A stretch of 36,289 nucleotides of DNA, taken from assembly GCA_904374485.1 (NCBI GenBank), contig CAJFFX010000013.1, positions 1-36,289 of the forward strand, in the 5' to 3' direction. The notes under the pieces are model-generated. The model made no database searches. It had not been told where the DNA came from and saw nothing but the letters and a program-made list of their open reading frames with translations. Positions 28,025-36,084 of the stretch are shown one piece after another; positions within the stretch are counted from its first letter, which is position 1, and each line of letters opens with the position of its first letter. This stretch comes from Candidatus Pseudoscillospira falkowii. Its GTDB lineage: Bacteria > Bacillota > Clostridia > Oscillospirales > Oscillospiraceae. A program made the position numbers and the translations under genes.

Positions 28025-28053
28025 TTGACAAAGAGGGCGCTCCGGTATATACT
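28025..28053 (+). promoter_or_regulatory. Promoter of tRNA-Val
   Basis: -35 TTGACA (28025-28030), a 17-bp spacer, and -10 TATACT (28048-28053). The tRNA begins about 14 bases after the -10. Confidence 0.9.
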
Positions 28054-28066
28054 AATGAAGCTGTTT

Positions 28067-28143
28067 GGAGAATTAGCTCAGTTGGCTAGAGCATTTGCTT
28101 GACGTGCAGGGGGTCACAGGTTCGAGTCCTGTATTCTCCACCA
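28067..28143 (+). tRNA. tRNA-Val (GAC)
   Basis: Cloverleaf: acceptor GGAGAAT (28067-28073) with ATTCTCC (28133-28139), D-arm AGCTCAGTTGGCTAGAGC, anticodon loop TTGACGT with anticodon GAC, and T-arm ACAGGTTCGAGTCCTGT. The 3' CCA is encoded. The anticodon reads valine codons GUC and GUU. The gene is single, with its own promoter and a downstream terminator. Confidence 0.97.
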
Positions 28144-28195
28144 ACATGGTTATAAGGGGTCGGTGCAGTCGTGCCGGCTCCTGAAGCCATTTTTA

Positions 28196-28243
28196 GGGCA
28201 AAAAATCCGCATTTCCGCCGCCGGAAATGCGGAGTTTTTGCCC
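28196..28243. terminator. Terminator after tRNA-Val
   Basis: TCCGCATTTCCG (28206-28217) pairs with CGGAAATGCGGA (28222-28233) around CCGC, followed by GTTTTTG. An outer GGGCAAAAA/TTTTTGCCC pairing makes it usable in both directions. Confidence 0.85.
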
Positions 28244-28279
28244 TTCTCCGCCCCCTTGCCCGCAGGCGGGCGCAAAGGA

Positions 28280-28316
28280 AGCCGCCGGCGCTTTTTGCAG
28301 AAAAGCGCCGGCGGCT
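28280..28316 (-). terminator. Terminator of the SEL1-repeat operon
   Basis: AGCCGCCGGCGCTTTT (28280-28295) pairs with AAAAGCGCCGGCGGCT (28301-28316) around TGCAG. It lies just past the stop of the gene at 28320. The U-rich part is within the stem and in a following UCCUUU. Confidence 0.7.
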
Positions 28317-28319
28317 CGT

Positions 28320-29753
28320 TTATTCGCCGTGGATCTCCAGGCTCCGCTGGTGCCGCTCGTTGAGCTTGTGCCGGACTTTGTCCCGGTATTCCCGGGCTTT
28401 TTTCTCCGAGCCGTACTTCTGGATCTCCATGATGCTGAGATTCAGGTTGATCCGCTTGCGCATCTCCTCATAGTCCGCCAGCTGGGGCGCTTCGGGGTTA
28501 TCCAGGAACTTCCGGCAGTAGGCGATGCCTTCGTCTGCCTGATTCGGATCCCTCAGCCCCTCGATGGCGAAGAAGGCCCAGGCCAGGACGAACTGGCACC
28601 CGGCGTGGTCGCTGAAGCGGGTGTCATAGGCCAGGTCCCAGGCCCACTGGTACGACTTGGCCTCCAGCAGCTCTTTTCCCCGGGCCGCGATGGCGTCCAG
28701 CAGGGGATAGAGGACCTCCCTGGGCGGATGGGCAAAGTTGCCGTAGCAGCGGGTGTAGTTTTTGAGATAGCTGCGCAGCTCGTCGTCGGTGAGGGCTTCC
28801 CCGGCAGCCAGGCGGTCGGCGGACTCCTGCAGGAAATAGAGGTTCGCCATGATGCTGTCCTCGGCGGCGGCCTCCGCCATAGACTCCCGGGTGCCGGCGG
28901 CCTTGGCTTTGCGGTAATACTTGTCCGGCCGGGTCAGCCGCCGCCGGGCGCACGCCTCCAGCCCGGCCTTGGCCGGTTCGAAGCCCGCCCAGTCGAGCTC
29001 CCGGAACATGCCCCAGCCGTCGGCGTAATTTTCCTGCACGCCGCCCCGGCCCTCGCACCGGAGCACGGCCATCACATAGCGGCAGCGGTTCTCCCCGCCC
29101 CGCTTCCAGACGCCCTTTTGGGCGTACTGGGCGGCCTTTTCGTCGCTCTGGCGGCAGCCGCCCGTGCCGTGGAGATAGTCCCAGGCAAGATACCCGCAGG
29201 CGGTCAGATCCCCCAGCTGCGCCCCGGCGCTGAAGAGGGAATGGGCCCGCTTTTCGTCCTTTTTCACGCCCCGGCCCTCCCGATAAAGGGCCCCCAGGGC
29301 GCCGAAGGCCCCGGCCACGTTCTGCTCCGCCGCCTTCTCATAGAGGGCCCGGGCCTTGTCCGCGTCCTCTTCAAAAAGGCCGCCGGCGTCGTAGTTCCGG
29401 CCGGTCATATACTGGCACCAGCCGTCCCCCTGCGCCGCGCCCCGGCGGCAGCGCGCCGCGGCATCCTCCTTCCGGCCCAGGATGTCGTAGATATGCCCCA
29501 GGGTCACGTCGTCCGGCGGCGCGCCGGCGGCCTCGGCCCGCTCCATCAGGGAAGCGGCCTGCTGCATTTTCTCCGCGTCGTCGGCGGCGTATTTGAGATA
29601 AAACCGGGCAAGGCCCATCATGCCCTTTTTGCTGCCCAAAGACACGGACTTGTGCAGATACTCCAGCTCCCGATCCCCGCTGCGCAGGGATTTTTCATAC
29701 CAGCGGTCGCCCTCAGCCGCCGGGTCTTTCTTTCCCAAACCAAACAGTCCCAT
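28320..29753 (-). CDS. SEL1-repeat protein, paralog 2 of a tandem pair, 477 aa
   Basis: A soluble alpha-solenoid protein, probably a protein-protein interaction scaffold. It starts MGLFGLGKKDPAAEGDRWYE at 29753, behind AAAGGAGGGCTGACC. SEL1-like ~36-residue helical repeats cover about residues 15-250 (for example AAGAPPDDVTLGHIYDILGR, EQNVAGAFGALGALYREGRG, AQLGDLTACGYLAWDYLHGT). The C-terminal ~200 residues are not SEL1 repeats and share blocks with the upstream paralog: PREVLYPLLDAI, CQFVLAWAF, IAYCRKFLDNPEA. No signal peptide or membrane helix. The gene starts two bases after the stop of its paralog, so the two are cotranscribed and coupled. Confidence 0.82.
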   Translation of the reverse strand: MGLFGLGKKDPAAEGDRWYEKSLRSGDRELEYLHKSVSLGSKKGMMGLARFYLKYAADDAEKMQQAASLMERAEAAGAPPDDVTLGHIYDILGRKEDAAARCRRGAAQGDGWCQYMTGRNYDAGGLFEEDADKARALYEKAAEQNVAGAFGALGALYREGRGVKKDEKRAHSLFSAGAQLGDLTACGYLAWDYLHGTGGCRQSDEKAAQYAQKGVWKRGGENRCRYVMAVLRCEGRGGVQENYADGWGMFRELDWAGFEPAKAGLEACARRRLTRPDKYYRKAKAAGTRESMAEAAAEDSIMANLYFLQESADRLAAGEALTDDELRSYLKNYTRCYGNFAHPPREVLYPLLDAIAARGKELLEAKSYQWAWDLAYDTRFSDHAGCQFVLAWAFFAIEGLRDPNQADEGIAYCRKFLDNPEAPQLADYEEMRKRINLNLSIMEIQKYGSEKKAREYRDKVRHKLNERHQRSLEIHGE

Positions 29754-29755
29754 GG

Positions 29756-31135
29756 TCAGCCCTCCTTTCCCTTCACGGCGACGCGGTTGAGCTGCAGGAA
29801 GAAGAGATCCCGGTCGATGGTTTCGCACATCTTTTTATAATTTTTCAGCAGCTGCGCCTGGGGGTTATTCCGGAATGCCCTGCAATAGGCGATGCTCCGG
29901 TCCGTCTCGCTGAAATCCCGGGAGGCTGTGTGCAGATAGAAGGCATGGGCCAGGACATACTGGCACAGCGCATGATCCAGACCGTCGGTGTCCTTCACCA
30001 GATAGAATGCATCCTTGGGCTTATTTTCCGAAAGCAGCTGATAGCCCACCTCTCCCAGGGCGTCCAGAATGGGCCACAGGACCTCCCGGGGCACCTGGCC
30101 CCGCTCCCGGGTCAGGCGATACCAGACCATACATTTCGTGATCTCCCGCTCGCCGAAGGTCTCGCCTTCGCTGAGGCGCTTCGCGGCGTCCTTCAGGAGA
30201 TACAGCTCCGCGTCGAAGCAGCCGTTCTGGGCGGCCTGGTCCATCATCTCCATGTCGCCGCTTTCCAGCGCCTTCCGGTAGAGGCCGGTGGTGCGCGCTT
30301 CCTCCTGCCGGTTCAAAAGTTCCAGGCCCTCTTTTGCCGGCGCAAAGCCCTCGTCGGCAAGGCGGCGCAGGGCGTAGACGGCGTTGTCCCAGCGGTCGCG
30401 CACGCCGCCCCGGTTCTGTCCCGCCAGCATGGCCCGCACATAGCGGCAGCGCCGGCGGCAGGTGTCATCCTTACTGTCCATGCCGGCCTGGGCATGGGCG
30501 GCGGCCTTCTCGTCGTCCTGGGGGCAGGGGGCTTCGCCGTGGTAATAATCCCAGGCCAGATTGCCCCGGGCGACCTGGCTGCCCTGCGCCGCTGCTTTTT
30601 CCATCAAAGTGCGGGCCGTTTCATAGTCCTGCGGTACGCCGCGGCCGTTGCCGTAAAGCACAGCCAGATTATTGCTGGCGGCGGCATAGCCTTGCTCCGA
30701 AGCCTTTTCGTACCAATAGGCGGCCTTTTCGTAGTCCTGTTCCAGAAAGGTGCCCTGGGCATAGTTCCAGCCGGTCTTGAACTGGGCCCAGGAATCCCCC
30801 TGTTCGGCGGCGGCGCGGTAGTGCCGCGCGGCCTCCTCTTTGCGGCCCGCTTTGTCGTAGATGCGCCCGGCGAGGCCGCTGTCCAGCAGCGCGCCGGCGG
30901 CCGCCGCCTCGTCCAGCAGCGCGGCGGCCTTTTGGATCTTCTCCGCCTCGTTGGAAAAATTCTCCCAGTAGCACCGGGCCAGGGCCGCCTTGGCGTGGCG
31001 GTTGCCCAGGGCCGCGGACTGCTCCAGATACTCCAGCTTCTGCCGCATGCCGCCCGCGCTGAGGGCCTGGCGGTAAAGCCGCTCTCCCTCGTCCAGCGGC
31101 GGCTGCTTCTTTTTTCCAAAACCAAAAAGGCCCAT
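29756..31135 (-). CDS. SEL1-repeat protein, paralog 1 of a tandem pair, 459 aa
   Basis: It starts MGLFGFGKKKQPPLDEGERL at 31135; GGGAGAGGATG lies upstream. The N-terminal peptide MGLFGxGKK is shared with the next gene. SEL1 repeats span about residues 20-260 (LGNRHAKAALARCYWENFSN, AAEQGDSWAQFKTGWNYAQG, ASEQGYAAASNNLAVLYGNG). The C-terminal part shares PREVLWPILDAL, CQYVLAHAF and IAYCRAFRNNPQA with paralog 2, so the two arose by duplication of a two-part protein. No enzyme motif is visible. SEL1 proteins in bacteria often act in secretion, stress or host interaction; nothing here fixes the role. It is the first gene of the operon, 168 bp downstream of rpsT on the same strand, with two terminators between them. 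Confidence 0.82.
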   Translation of the reverse strand: MGLFGFGKKKQPPLDEGERLYRQALSAGGMRQKLEYLEQSAALGNRHAKAALARCYWENFSNEAEKIQKAAALLDEAAAAGALLDSGLAGRIYDKAGRKEEAARHYRAAAEQGDSWAQFKTGWNYAQGTFLEQDYEKAAYWYEKASEQGYAAASNNLAVLYGNGRGVPQDYETARTLMEKAAAQGSQVARGNLAWDYYHGEAPCPQDDEKAAAHAQAGMDSKDDTCRRRCRYVRAMLAGQNRGGVRDRWDNAVYALRRLADEGFAPAKEGLELLNRQEEARTTGLYRKALESGDMEMMDQAAQNGCFDAELYLLKDAAKRLSEGETFGEREITKCMVWYRLTRERGQVPREVLWPILDALGEVGYQLLSENKPKDAFYLVKDTDGLDHALCQYVLAHAFYLHTASRDFSETDRSIAYCRAFRNNPQAQLLKNYKKMCETIDRDLFFLQLNRVAVKGKEG

Positions 31136-31226
31136 GATTTCATCCTCTCCCCGTTTTTTCGCCGCGCCGCGCGCGGCCGCTTTTGAAAATACTCTACCAC
31201 ATCGCCGCTTTCCGCGCAACAAAAAA

Positions 31227-31281
31227 CGCCTGGGGCCCAGGCGAAAAAACAAAAAAGAACACCCCCAGGGGTGTTCTTTTT
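31227..31281 (-). terminator. Two consecutive terminators after rpsT
   Basis: AAAAAGAACACCCC/GGGGTGTTCTTTTT (31252-31281) and CGCCTGGG/CCCAGGCG flanked by A- and T-runs (about 31225-31250) follow rpsT on the minus strand. Both can act in both directions. Confidence 0.85.
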
Positions 31282-31302
31282 GAAAACTCCAGACAGGACC
31301 GA

Positions 31303-31566
31303 TCAGCCGATCTTGTTCAGCTTCAGGGTCATGGCGCTCTTCTTGTGCGCGGCGTTGTTCTTGTGGATCAGGCCCTTGCTGGCGGCCATGTCGACCTTCT
31401 TGACGGCGACCTTGTAAGCGCCCTCCGCCTCGGTGCGATTGCCTTCTTCGGCAGCAGCCTCGAACTTCTTGATCGCGGTCTTCATAGCGGACTTCTGGAC
31501 CCGGTTCTGAGCGTTGCGCGCTTCAGCCAGCAGAACACGCTTTTTCGCAGACTTGATATTCGGCAA
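31303..31566 (-). CDS. rpsT: Small ribosomal subunit protein bS20
   Basis: Binds 16S rRNA in the body of the 30S subunit. The 87-residue Lys/Ala-rich helical sequence starts PNIKSAKKRVLLAEARNAQN and includes KKVDMAASKGLIHKNNAAHK, as in all S20. The start is TTG at 31566, with a strong GGAGGAGGTG six bases upstream; no ATG or GTG start fits. A UUG start is also used by E. coli rpsT, where it is tied to autogenous control. The leader holds a hairpin, ATGGAG with CTCCAT (about 31594-31612), that could be the control site. It is a single-gene unit with a promoter and a double terminator, divergent from gpr. Confidence 0.95.
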   Translation of the reverse strand: MPNIKSAKKRVLLAEARNAQNRVQKSAMKTAIKKFEAAAEEGNRTEAEGAYKVAVKKVDMAASKGLIHKNNAAHKKSAMTLKLNKIG

Positions 31567-31630
31567 ACCAAACACCTCCTCCAGCAGGATATTTGCATGG
31601 AGCACGTCTCCATACTCCGTGCAGGATGAT

Positions 31631-31659
31631 ATTTTACCATCATCAACGAGAAAAAGCAA
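31631..31659 (-). promoter_or_regulatory. Promoter of rpsT
   Basis: On the minus strand: TTGCTT (31654-31659), a 17-bp spacer, and TAAAAT (31631-31636) preceded by TGG. Confidence 0.85.
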
Positions 31660-31767
31660 GGATTTTTTTCGATTTTTCAATATTTTTTTGCATAAGGCGG
31701 GCAAATCCTCAAAAAATAATGGGGAAATACCACATTTAGTACTTTTTCCGAAACGAGGACACAAAAC

Positions 31768-32664
31768 ATGCCGACAAAACGAACCGACCTGGCCGACGAG
31801 GCCGGGGAACTTTTCGCCCGCGGCGCCGAGAAAACCACGGCCCTGCCCGGCGTCCGCGCCCGGCGCTATGAGCGCCGCCGCTGCGCCGTGACGGCGGTGC
31901 AGGTGCTGGACGCCCGGGGGAGCCGGGCCATCGGCAAACCTGTGGGCAAATACCTCACCGTGGCCCTGCGCAGCGAAAGCCCCGCCGACCCCTGCTTTTC
32001 CGAAGAAGCATTGTGCATCGCCGAGGAGCTGCGCCGCCTGCTGCCGCCCCGGGGCGGCAGCGCGCCGGTGCTGGTGGCGGGGCTGGGGAACCGCGCCGTC
32101 ACCGCCGACAACGTGGGGCCGGCGGTGGTGGAGAACCTGCTGATCACCCGCCATCTGGAGGGCAGCCTGCCGGCGGACTTCCCGCCCCTGGCGCCGGTGT
32201 GCGCCGTGGCCCCCGGGGTGCTGGCCGCCACGGGGGTGGAGAGCGCCGAGGTGGTCCGGGGCGTGGCCGCGCGCGTCCGGCCCGCCTGCGTCATCGTGGT
32301 GGACGCCCTGGTCGCCCGGCGGCTGGAGCGGGTGTGCCGCACAGTGCAGCTGTCCGACACGGGTCTGGTGCCCGGCTCGGGCGTGGGCAACCACCGCGCC
32401 GCGCTGAACGAGGACACCCTCCACGTGCCGGTGCTGGCCGTGGGCGTGCCCACGGTGATCGAGGCCGCCACCCTGGCGGCGGACCTGCTGGAAAGCGGGC
32501 GCGCCGCCGCGCCGGAAGCCTGGGCCGCCGGGGAAAACGCCGTGGTCACTCCCAAGGACATCGACGGCCAGATCCGCCGCCTCGGGCGTCTGGTGGGGCT
32601 GGGCATCAACCTGGCGCTGCAGCCGGCCCTGGACGCGGAGGACCTGGCCGCCCTGCTGGGATGA
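31768..32664 (+). CDS. gpr: Germination protease GPR
   Basis: GPR is made as a zymogen in the forespore and degrades small acid-soluble spore proteins at germination. The N-terminus RTDLADEAGELF is the pro-region signature. VLVAGLGNRAVTADNVGPAV is the most conserved block, followed by LPAGVLAATGVES-type (APGVLAATGVESAEVV) and VIVVDALVARRLERVCRTVQ; PGSGVGNHRAALN contains the highly conserved GVGN. At 298 aa it is shorter than the ~370-aa Bacillus protein, mainly in the C-terminal part, as is common in Clostridia. The ATG at 31768 has only a weak GAGG. It is expected to be under sigma-F/G; I see no convincing match. It shows the organism has endospore genes. Confidence 0.92.
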   Translation: MPTKRTDLADEAGELFARGAEKTTALPGVRARRYERRRCAVTAVQVLDARGSRAIGKPVGKYLTVALRSESPADPCFSEEALCIAEELRRLLPPRGGSAPVLVAGLGNRAVTADNVGPAVVENLLITRHLEGSLPADFPPLAPVCAVAPGVLAATGVESAEVVRGVAARVRPACVIVVDALVARRLERVCRTVQLSDTGLVPGSGVGNHRAALNEDTLHVPVLAVGVPTVIEAATLAADLLESGRAAAPEAWAAGENAVVTPKDIDGQIRRLGRLVGLGINLALQPALDAEDLAALLG

Positions 32665-32738
32665 CTGCACGCTTTCACAACGAAACCCCCGAAAACGGCA
32701 GTTTTTTCCAAAGGCGGGCCAAAAAGCGGACCTGCCCC

Positions 32739-32766
32739 TTTACAAACAGAGAAAACGCGCTATAAT
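32739..32766 (+). promoter_or_regulatory. Promoter of the riboflavin operon
   Basis: TTTACA (32739-32744), a 16-bp spacer, and TATAAT (32761-32766), followed by the FMN riboswitch. Confidence 0.75.
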
Positions 32767-32789
32767 AAAGGCACAACTCAATGGTGTTG

Positions 32790-32898
32790 TTTTTTCAGGG
32801 CAGGGTGCAAGTCCCTACCGGCGGTATAGCCCGCGAGCCGAAAGGTACGATCCGGTGAGATTCCGGAGCCGACAGTACAGTCTGGACGAAAGAAAAAC
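32790..32898 (+). promoter_or_regulatory. FMN riboswitch (RFN element)
   Basis: Conserved blocks in order: CAGGGCAGGGTGCAAGTCCC, TACCGGCGGT, AGCCCGCGAGCC, GATCCGGTGAGATTCCGGAG, CCGACAGT, and CAGTCTGGACGAAAGAA. These match the RFN aptamer fold, which binds FMN and turns off riboflavin genes. It is followed by two intrinsic terminators before ribD. Confidence 0.96.
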
Positions 32899-32932
32899 CA
32901 AACCGCGGCAGCTTCGCTGTCCCCTTTGTCTG

Positions 32933-32967
32933 CTCTGGATCGGGAATTTTCCCTCCAGAGTTTTTTT
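32933..32967 (+). terminator. Riboswitch terminator 1
   Basis: CTCTGGA (32933-32939) pairs with TCCAGAG (32954-32960), enclosing GGGAA/TTCCC, followed by TTTTTTT. It is the expected expression platform of the FMN riboswitch. Confidence 0.9.
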
Positions 32968-32995
32968 GTCTTCGGGACGGCGGAAACAAACGGAT

Positions 32996-33033
32996 CGGCG
33001 CTCTGAACAAAACAGTCGGAGCGCCGTTTTTTT
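32996..33033 (+). terminator. Second leader terminator upstream of ribD
   Basis: CGGCGCTC (32996-33003) pairs with GAGCGCCG (33019-33026) around a 15-base loop, followed by TTTTTTT. It sits between riboswitch terminator 1 and ribD, 30 bases before the start. Confidence 0.85.
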
Positions 33034-33064
33034 GCGCGCCTCCGGCGGAGGAAGGAGGAACGCT

Positions 33065-34159
33065 GTGAACGACGAACAGTATATGCGCCGGGCCATCGAC
33101 CTGGCCAAACGGGGCATTCCCTGGGCCAGCCCCAACCCCCTGGTGGGCGCGGTGATCGTGAAGGACGGCCGCGTCATCGGCGAGGGGTGGCACGAAAAAT
33201 GCGGCCAGCTCCACGCCGAGCGCAACGCTTTGAAAAACTGCGCCGAGGACCCCGCCGGGGCCACGGTCTATGTGACGCTGGAGCCCTGCTGCCACCAGGG
33301 GCGCACGCCGCCCTGCACCGAGGCCCTCATCGCGGCGAAGGTCGCCCGGGTGGTCATCGGCTCCCGGGACCCGAACCCGAAGGTCTCCGGCGGCGGCGCG
33401 GCGGCGCTGCGGGCGGCGGGCATCGCCGTGGAGGAGGACTTCCTGCGCGGCGCGTGCGACGCGCTGAACCCCATCTTTTTTCACTACATCACCACAAAAA
33501 CGCCTTACGTCGCGCTGAAATACGCCATGACCGCCGACGGCCGGCTGGCCACCCGCACCGGCGCGTCCCAGTGGATCACCGGCGAAGCGGCCCGGGCCCA
33601 TGTCCACGGCCTGCGCAGCCGCTACCGGGCCATCCTGGCCGGCATCGGCACGGTGCTCTCCGACGACCCGCAGCTCAACTGCCGCATAGAGGGCGGGCGG
33701 GACCCCGTCCGCATCGTCTGCGACAGCGGCCTGCGCATCCCCCTGGACGCGCAGCTCTGCCGCACGGCGAAAACGCAGCCGACCATCGTGGCCTGCGCCC
33801 GGGAAAACACGGAAAAGCGGGCGGCTCTGGAAAAGCTCGGCGTCACGGTGCTGCATCTGCCCGGCGCCGACGGACGGGTGGACCTCCGGGCCCTGATGGC
33901 CGTCCTCGGCGGGCAGGAGATCGACAGCGTCCTCATCGAGGGCGGCGCCGCCGTCCACTGGGCGGCGCTCGAAAGCGGCATCGTCCAGCGGCTGCACGTC
34001 TATGTGGGCGCAAAGGTATTCGGCGGCGCGGCGGCCCCCGGCCCCGTGGGCGGCGCGGGCGTCGCCGCCGTGGCAGACGCCTTTTCCCTGGGCGCGCCCC
34101 AGGTGGAGGTCTTCGGAAAAGACGTGCTGCTGACGTACGATCTGGAAAAGGAGCGATGA
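33065..34159 (+). CDS. ribD: Bifunctional riboflavin deaminase/reductase RibD
   Basis: It deaminates the pyrimidine ring of the GTP-derived intermediate and then reduces its ribose to ribityl (riboflavin steps 2-3). The zinc deaminase domain is at ~1-145: LHAERNAL (HAE) and PCCHQGRTPPCTEAL (PCC...C). The reductase domain is at ~150-360: VALKYAMTADGRLATRTG, SQWITGEAARAHVHGLR, GTVLSDDPQLNCR and LIEGGAAVHWAAL. The GTG start at 33065 follows GAAGGAGGAA; the long upstream open frame runs through the riboswitch and is not coding. At 364 aa it is normal. It is the first gene of the operon, three bases before ribE. Confidence 0.95.
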   Translation: MNDEQYMRRAIDLAKRGIPWASPNPLVGAVIVKDGRVIGEGWHEKCGQLHAERNALKNCAEDPAGATVYVTLEPCCHQGRTPPCTEALIAAKVARVVIGSRDPNPKVSGGGAAALRAAGIAVEEDFLRGACDALNPIFFHYITTKTPYVALKYAMTADGRLATRTGASQWITGEAARAHVHGLRSRYRAILAGIGTVLSDDPQLNCRIEGGRDPVRIVCDSGLRIPLDAQLCRTAKTQPTIVACARENTEKRAALEKLGVTVLHLPGADGRVDLRALMAVLGGQEIDSVLIEGGAAVHWAALESGIVQRLHVYVGAKVFGGAAAPGPVGGAGVAAVADAFSLGAPQVEVFGKDVLLTYDLEKER

Positions 34160-34162
34160 GCC

Positions 34163-34819
34163 ATGTTCACCGGGATCATTGAAGAAGTGGGCGCCGTGCG
34201 CGGCGTGGTGTCCGGCAGCGCCTGGGGCAGCATCACCGTGGGCGCAAAGCGCGTCCTGGAAGGCACAAAGCGGGGCGACAGCATCGCTGTCAACGGCGTT
34301 TGCCTGACGGTGACGAACCTGTTTCCCGACGGCTTCACCGCCGACGTGATGGCGGAGACCCTGCGCCGCAGCAATCTGGGCGCCCTGCGCGCCGGCGACC
34401 GGGTGAACCTGGAGCGGGCCCTGGCCGCCGACGGCCGCTTCGGCGGCCACATCGTCAGCGGCCATGTGGACGGCCTGGGCGAGATCACGGAGATCCGCCG
34501 GGAGGGCAACGCCCACTGGGTGACCCTGGCCGCGCCGCCGGCGCTTCTGGAGCTGGTGGTGGAAAAGGGCTCCATCGCCATGGACGGCGTCAGCCTGACC
34601 GTGGCAGCGCGGACGGAGGGAACTTTTTCCGTGTCCCTGATCCCCACCACCGCGGCGGACACCACCCTGCTGCAAAAAGGCGTGGGGGCAAAGATCAATC
34701 TGGAAACGGACATTGTGGGCAAATACGTCCGCCAGCTGCTGCGCGTGCCGGCGCAGACAGCGGCCCGGGACGCAGAGAGCCGCATCAGCGAAGCATTTTT
34801 GAAACAATACGGATTTTGA
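34163..34819 (+). CDS. ribE: Riboflavin synthase RibE (alpha subunit)
   Basis: It dismutates two 6,7-dimethyl-8-ribityllumazine molecules into riboflavin, the last step. The two homologous lumazine-binding barrels are visible. The first starts [15 protein letters not shown] and contains [10 protein letters not shown]. The second contains [13 protein letters not shown] and MDGVSLTVA. At 218 aa and intact it has standard length. The ATG at 34163 follows AAAAGGAGCGATGAGCC. Symbol usage varies; this is ribE in Bacillus and ribC in E. coli. Confidence 0.95.
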   Translation: MFTGIIEEVGAVRGVVSGSAWGSITVGAKRVLEGTKRGDSIAVNGVCLTVTNLFPDGFTADVMAETLRRSNLGALRAGDRVNLERALAADGRFGGHIVSGHVDGLGEITEIRREGNAHWVTLAAPPALLELVVEKGSIAMDGVSLTVAARTEGTFSVSLIPTTAADTTLLQKGVGAKINLETDIVGKYVRQLLRVPAQTAARDAESRISEAFLKQYGF

Positions 34820-34848
34820 ACCGACCGATCTTCAAGGAGGGAATCTGG

Positions 34849-36060
34849 ATGAAACTGAGCACTGTGGAAGAAGCGATCGAGGAACTGCGCGCCGGAAAGA
34901 TCATTCTGTGCATCGACGACCCCGACCGGGAAAACGAGGGCGACATGATCTGCGCCGCCCAGTTTGCCACCACCGAAAACGTCAACTTTATGGCCAAATA
35001 CGCCAAGGGCCTGATCTGCACGCCCATGAGCGAGGACGTGGCCCGCCGCCTGGGCCTGGAGCAGATGGTGAAAGTCAACACCGACAACCACTGCACCGCC
35101 TTCACCGTGTCCATCGACCACATGGACACCACCACCGGCATCAGCGCCGAGGAGCGGGGCTACACCTGCCGCAAATGCGCCGACCCGGACACCCGGCCCG
35201 AGGACCTGCGCCGGCCCGGCCATGTGTTCCCGCTGGTGGCCCGGCGGGGCGGCGTCCTCAAGCGCAACGGCCACACCGAGGCCACCGTGGATCTGTGCCG
35301 TCTGGCGGGCCTCACCCAGTGCGGCCTGTGCTGCGAGGTCATGCGCGACGACGGCACCATGATGCGCACGACGGAGCTTCTGGAGCACGCGGGAAAGTGG
35401 GGCATGAAGGTCATCACCATCCGCGCCCTGCAGGACTACTGCCGCCTGCACGACAAGCACGTCATCCGCGAGGCCGAGGCCAAGCTGCCCACAGCCTATG
35501 GCAATTTCCGCATCTACGGCTACACCGACGACCTGACCGGCGACAGCCATGTGGCCCTGGTCAAGGGCGACATCGGCGACGGGAAGGACGTGCTCTGCCG
35601 CGTCCACTCCGAGTGCCTCACCGGCGACGTGTTCGGCTCCGCCCGCTGCGACTGCGGCGACCAGCTCCACACCGCCATGCAGCGCATCGAGGAGGAGGGC
35701 CGGGGCGTCCTGCTCTACATGCGCCAGGAGGGCCGGGGCATCGGCCTGATCAACAAGCTGAAGACCTACGTCCTCCAGGAGCAGGGCTATGACACCGTGG
35801 AGGCCAACATCAAGCTGGGCTTCGCCGCCGACCTGCGGGAATACTGGATCGGCGCGCAGATCCTGCGGGATTTGGGCGTCAAGGAGCTGCGCCTGCTGAC
35901 GAACAACCCCAGCAAGGTCTACGGCCTGAGCGGCTTCGGCATCGAGATCACCGAGCGGGTGCCCATCGAGATCAAACCCCAGGAATACGACCGGTTCTAT
36001 CTGAAAACCAAACAGGATAAGATGGGCCACCTGTTCACGGTGGATCAGAACTTGGCGTAA
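34849..36060 (+). CDS. ribBA: Bifunctional DHBP synthase / GTP cyclohydrolase II RibBA
   Basis: It supplies both precursors of riboflavin: 3,4-dihydroxy-2-butanone 4-phosphate from ribulose 5-phosphate, and the opened pyrimidine from GTP. The DHBP domain is at ~1-200, with [39 protein letters not shown] and [12 protein letters not shown]. The GTP cyclohydrolase II domain is at ~205-403, with the zinc cysteines in [18 protein letters not shown] and with [11 protein letters not shown]. At 403 aa it is full length. AAGGAGG precedes the ATG at 34849. The usual next gene, ribH (lumazine synthase), does not follow; the dispersed repeat begins within 40 bases. Confidence 0.96.
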   Translation: MKLSTVEEAIEELRAGKIILCIDDPDRENEGDMICAAQFATTENVNFMAKYAKGLICTPMSEDVARRLGLEQMVKVNTDNHCTAFTVSIDHMDTTTGISAEERGYTCRKCADPDTRPEDLRRPGHVFPLVARRGGVLKRNGHTEATVDLCRLAGLTQCGLCCEVMRDDGTMMRTTELLEHAGKWGMKVITIRALQDYCRLHDKHVIREAEAKLPTAYGNFRIYGYTDDLTGDSHVALVKGDIGDGKDVLCRVHSECLTGDVFGSARCDCGDQLHTAMQRIEEEGRGVLLYMRQEGRGIGLINKLKTYVLQEQGYDTVEANIKLGFAADLREYWIGAQILRDLGVKELRLLTNNPSKVYGLSGFGIEITERVPIEIKPQEYDRFYLKTKQDKMGHLFTVDQNLA

Positions 36061-36084
36061 TTCTTTGCCCCGGCAGGGGCGATT

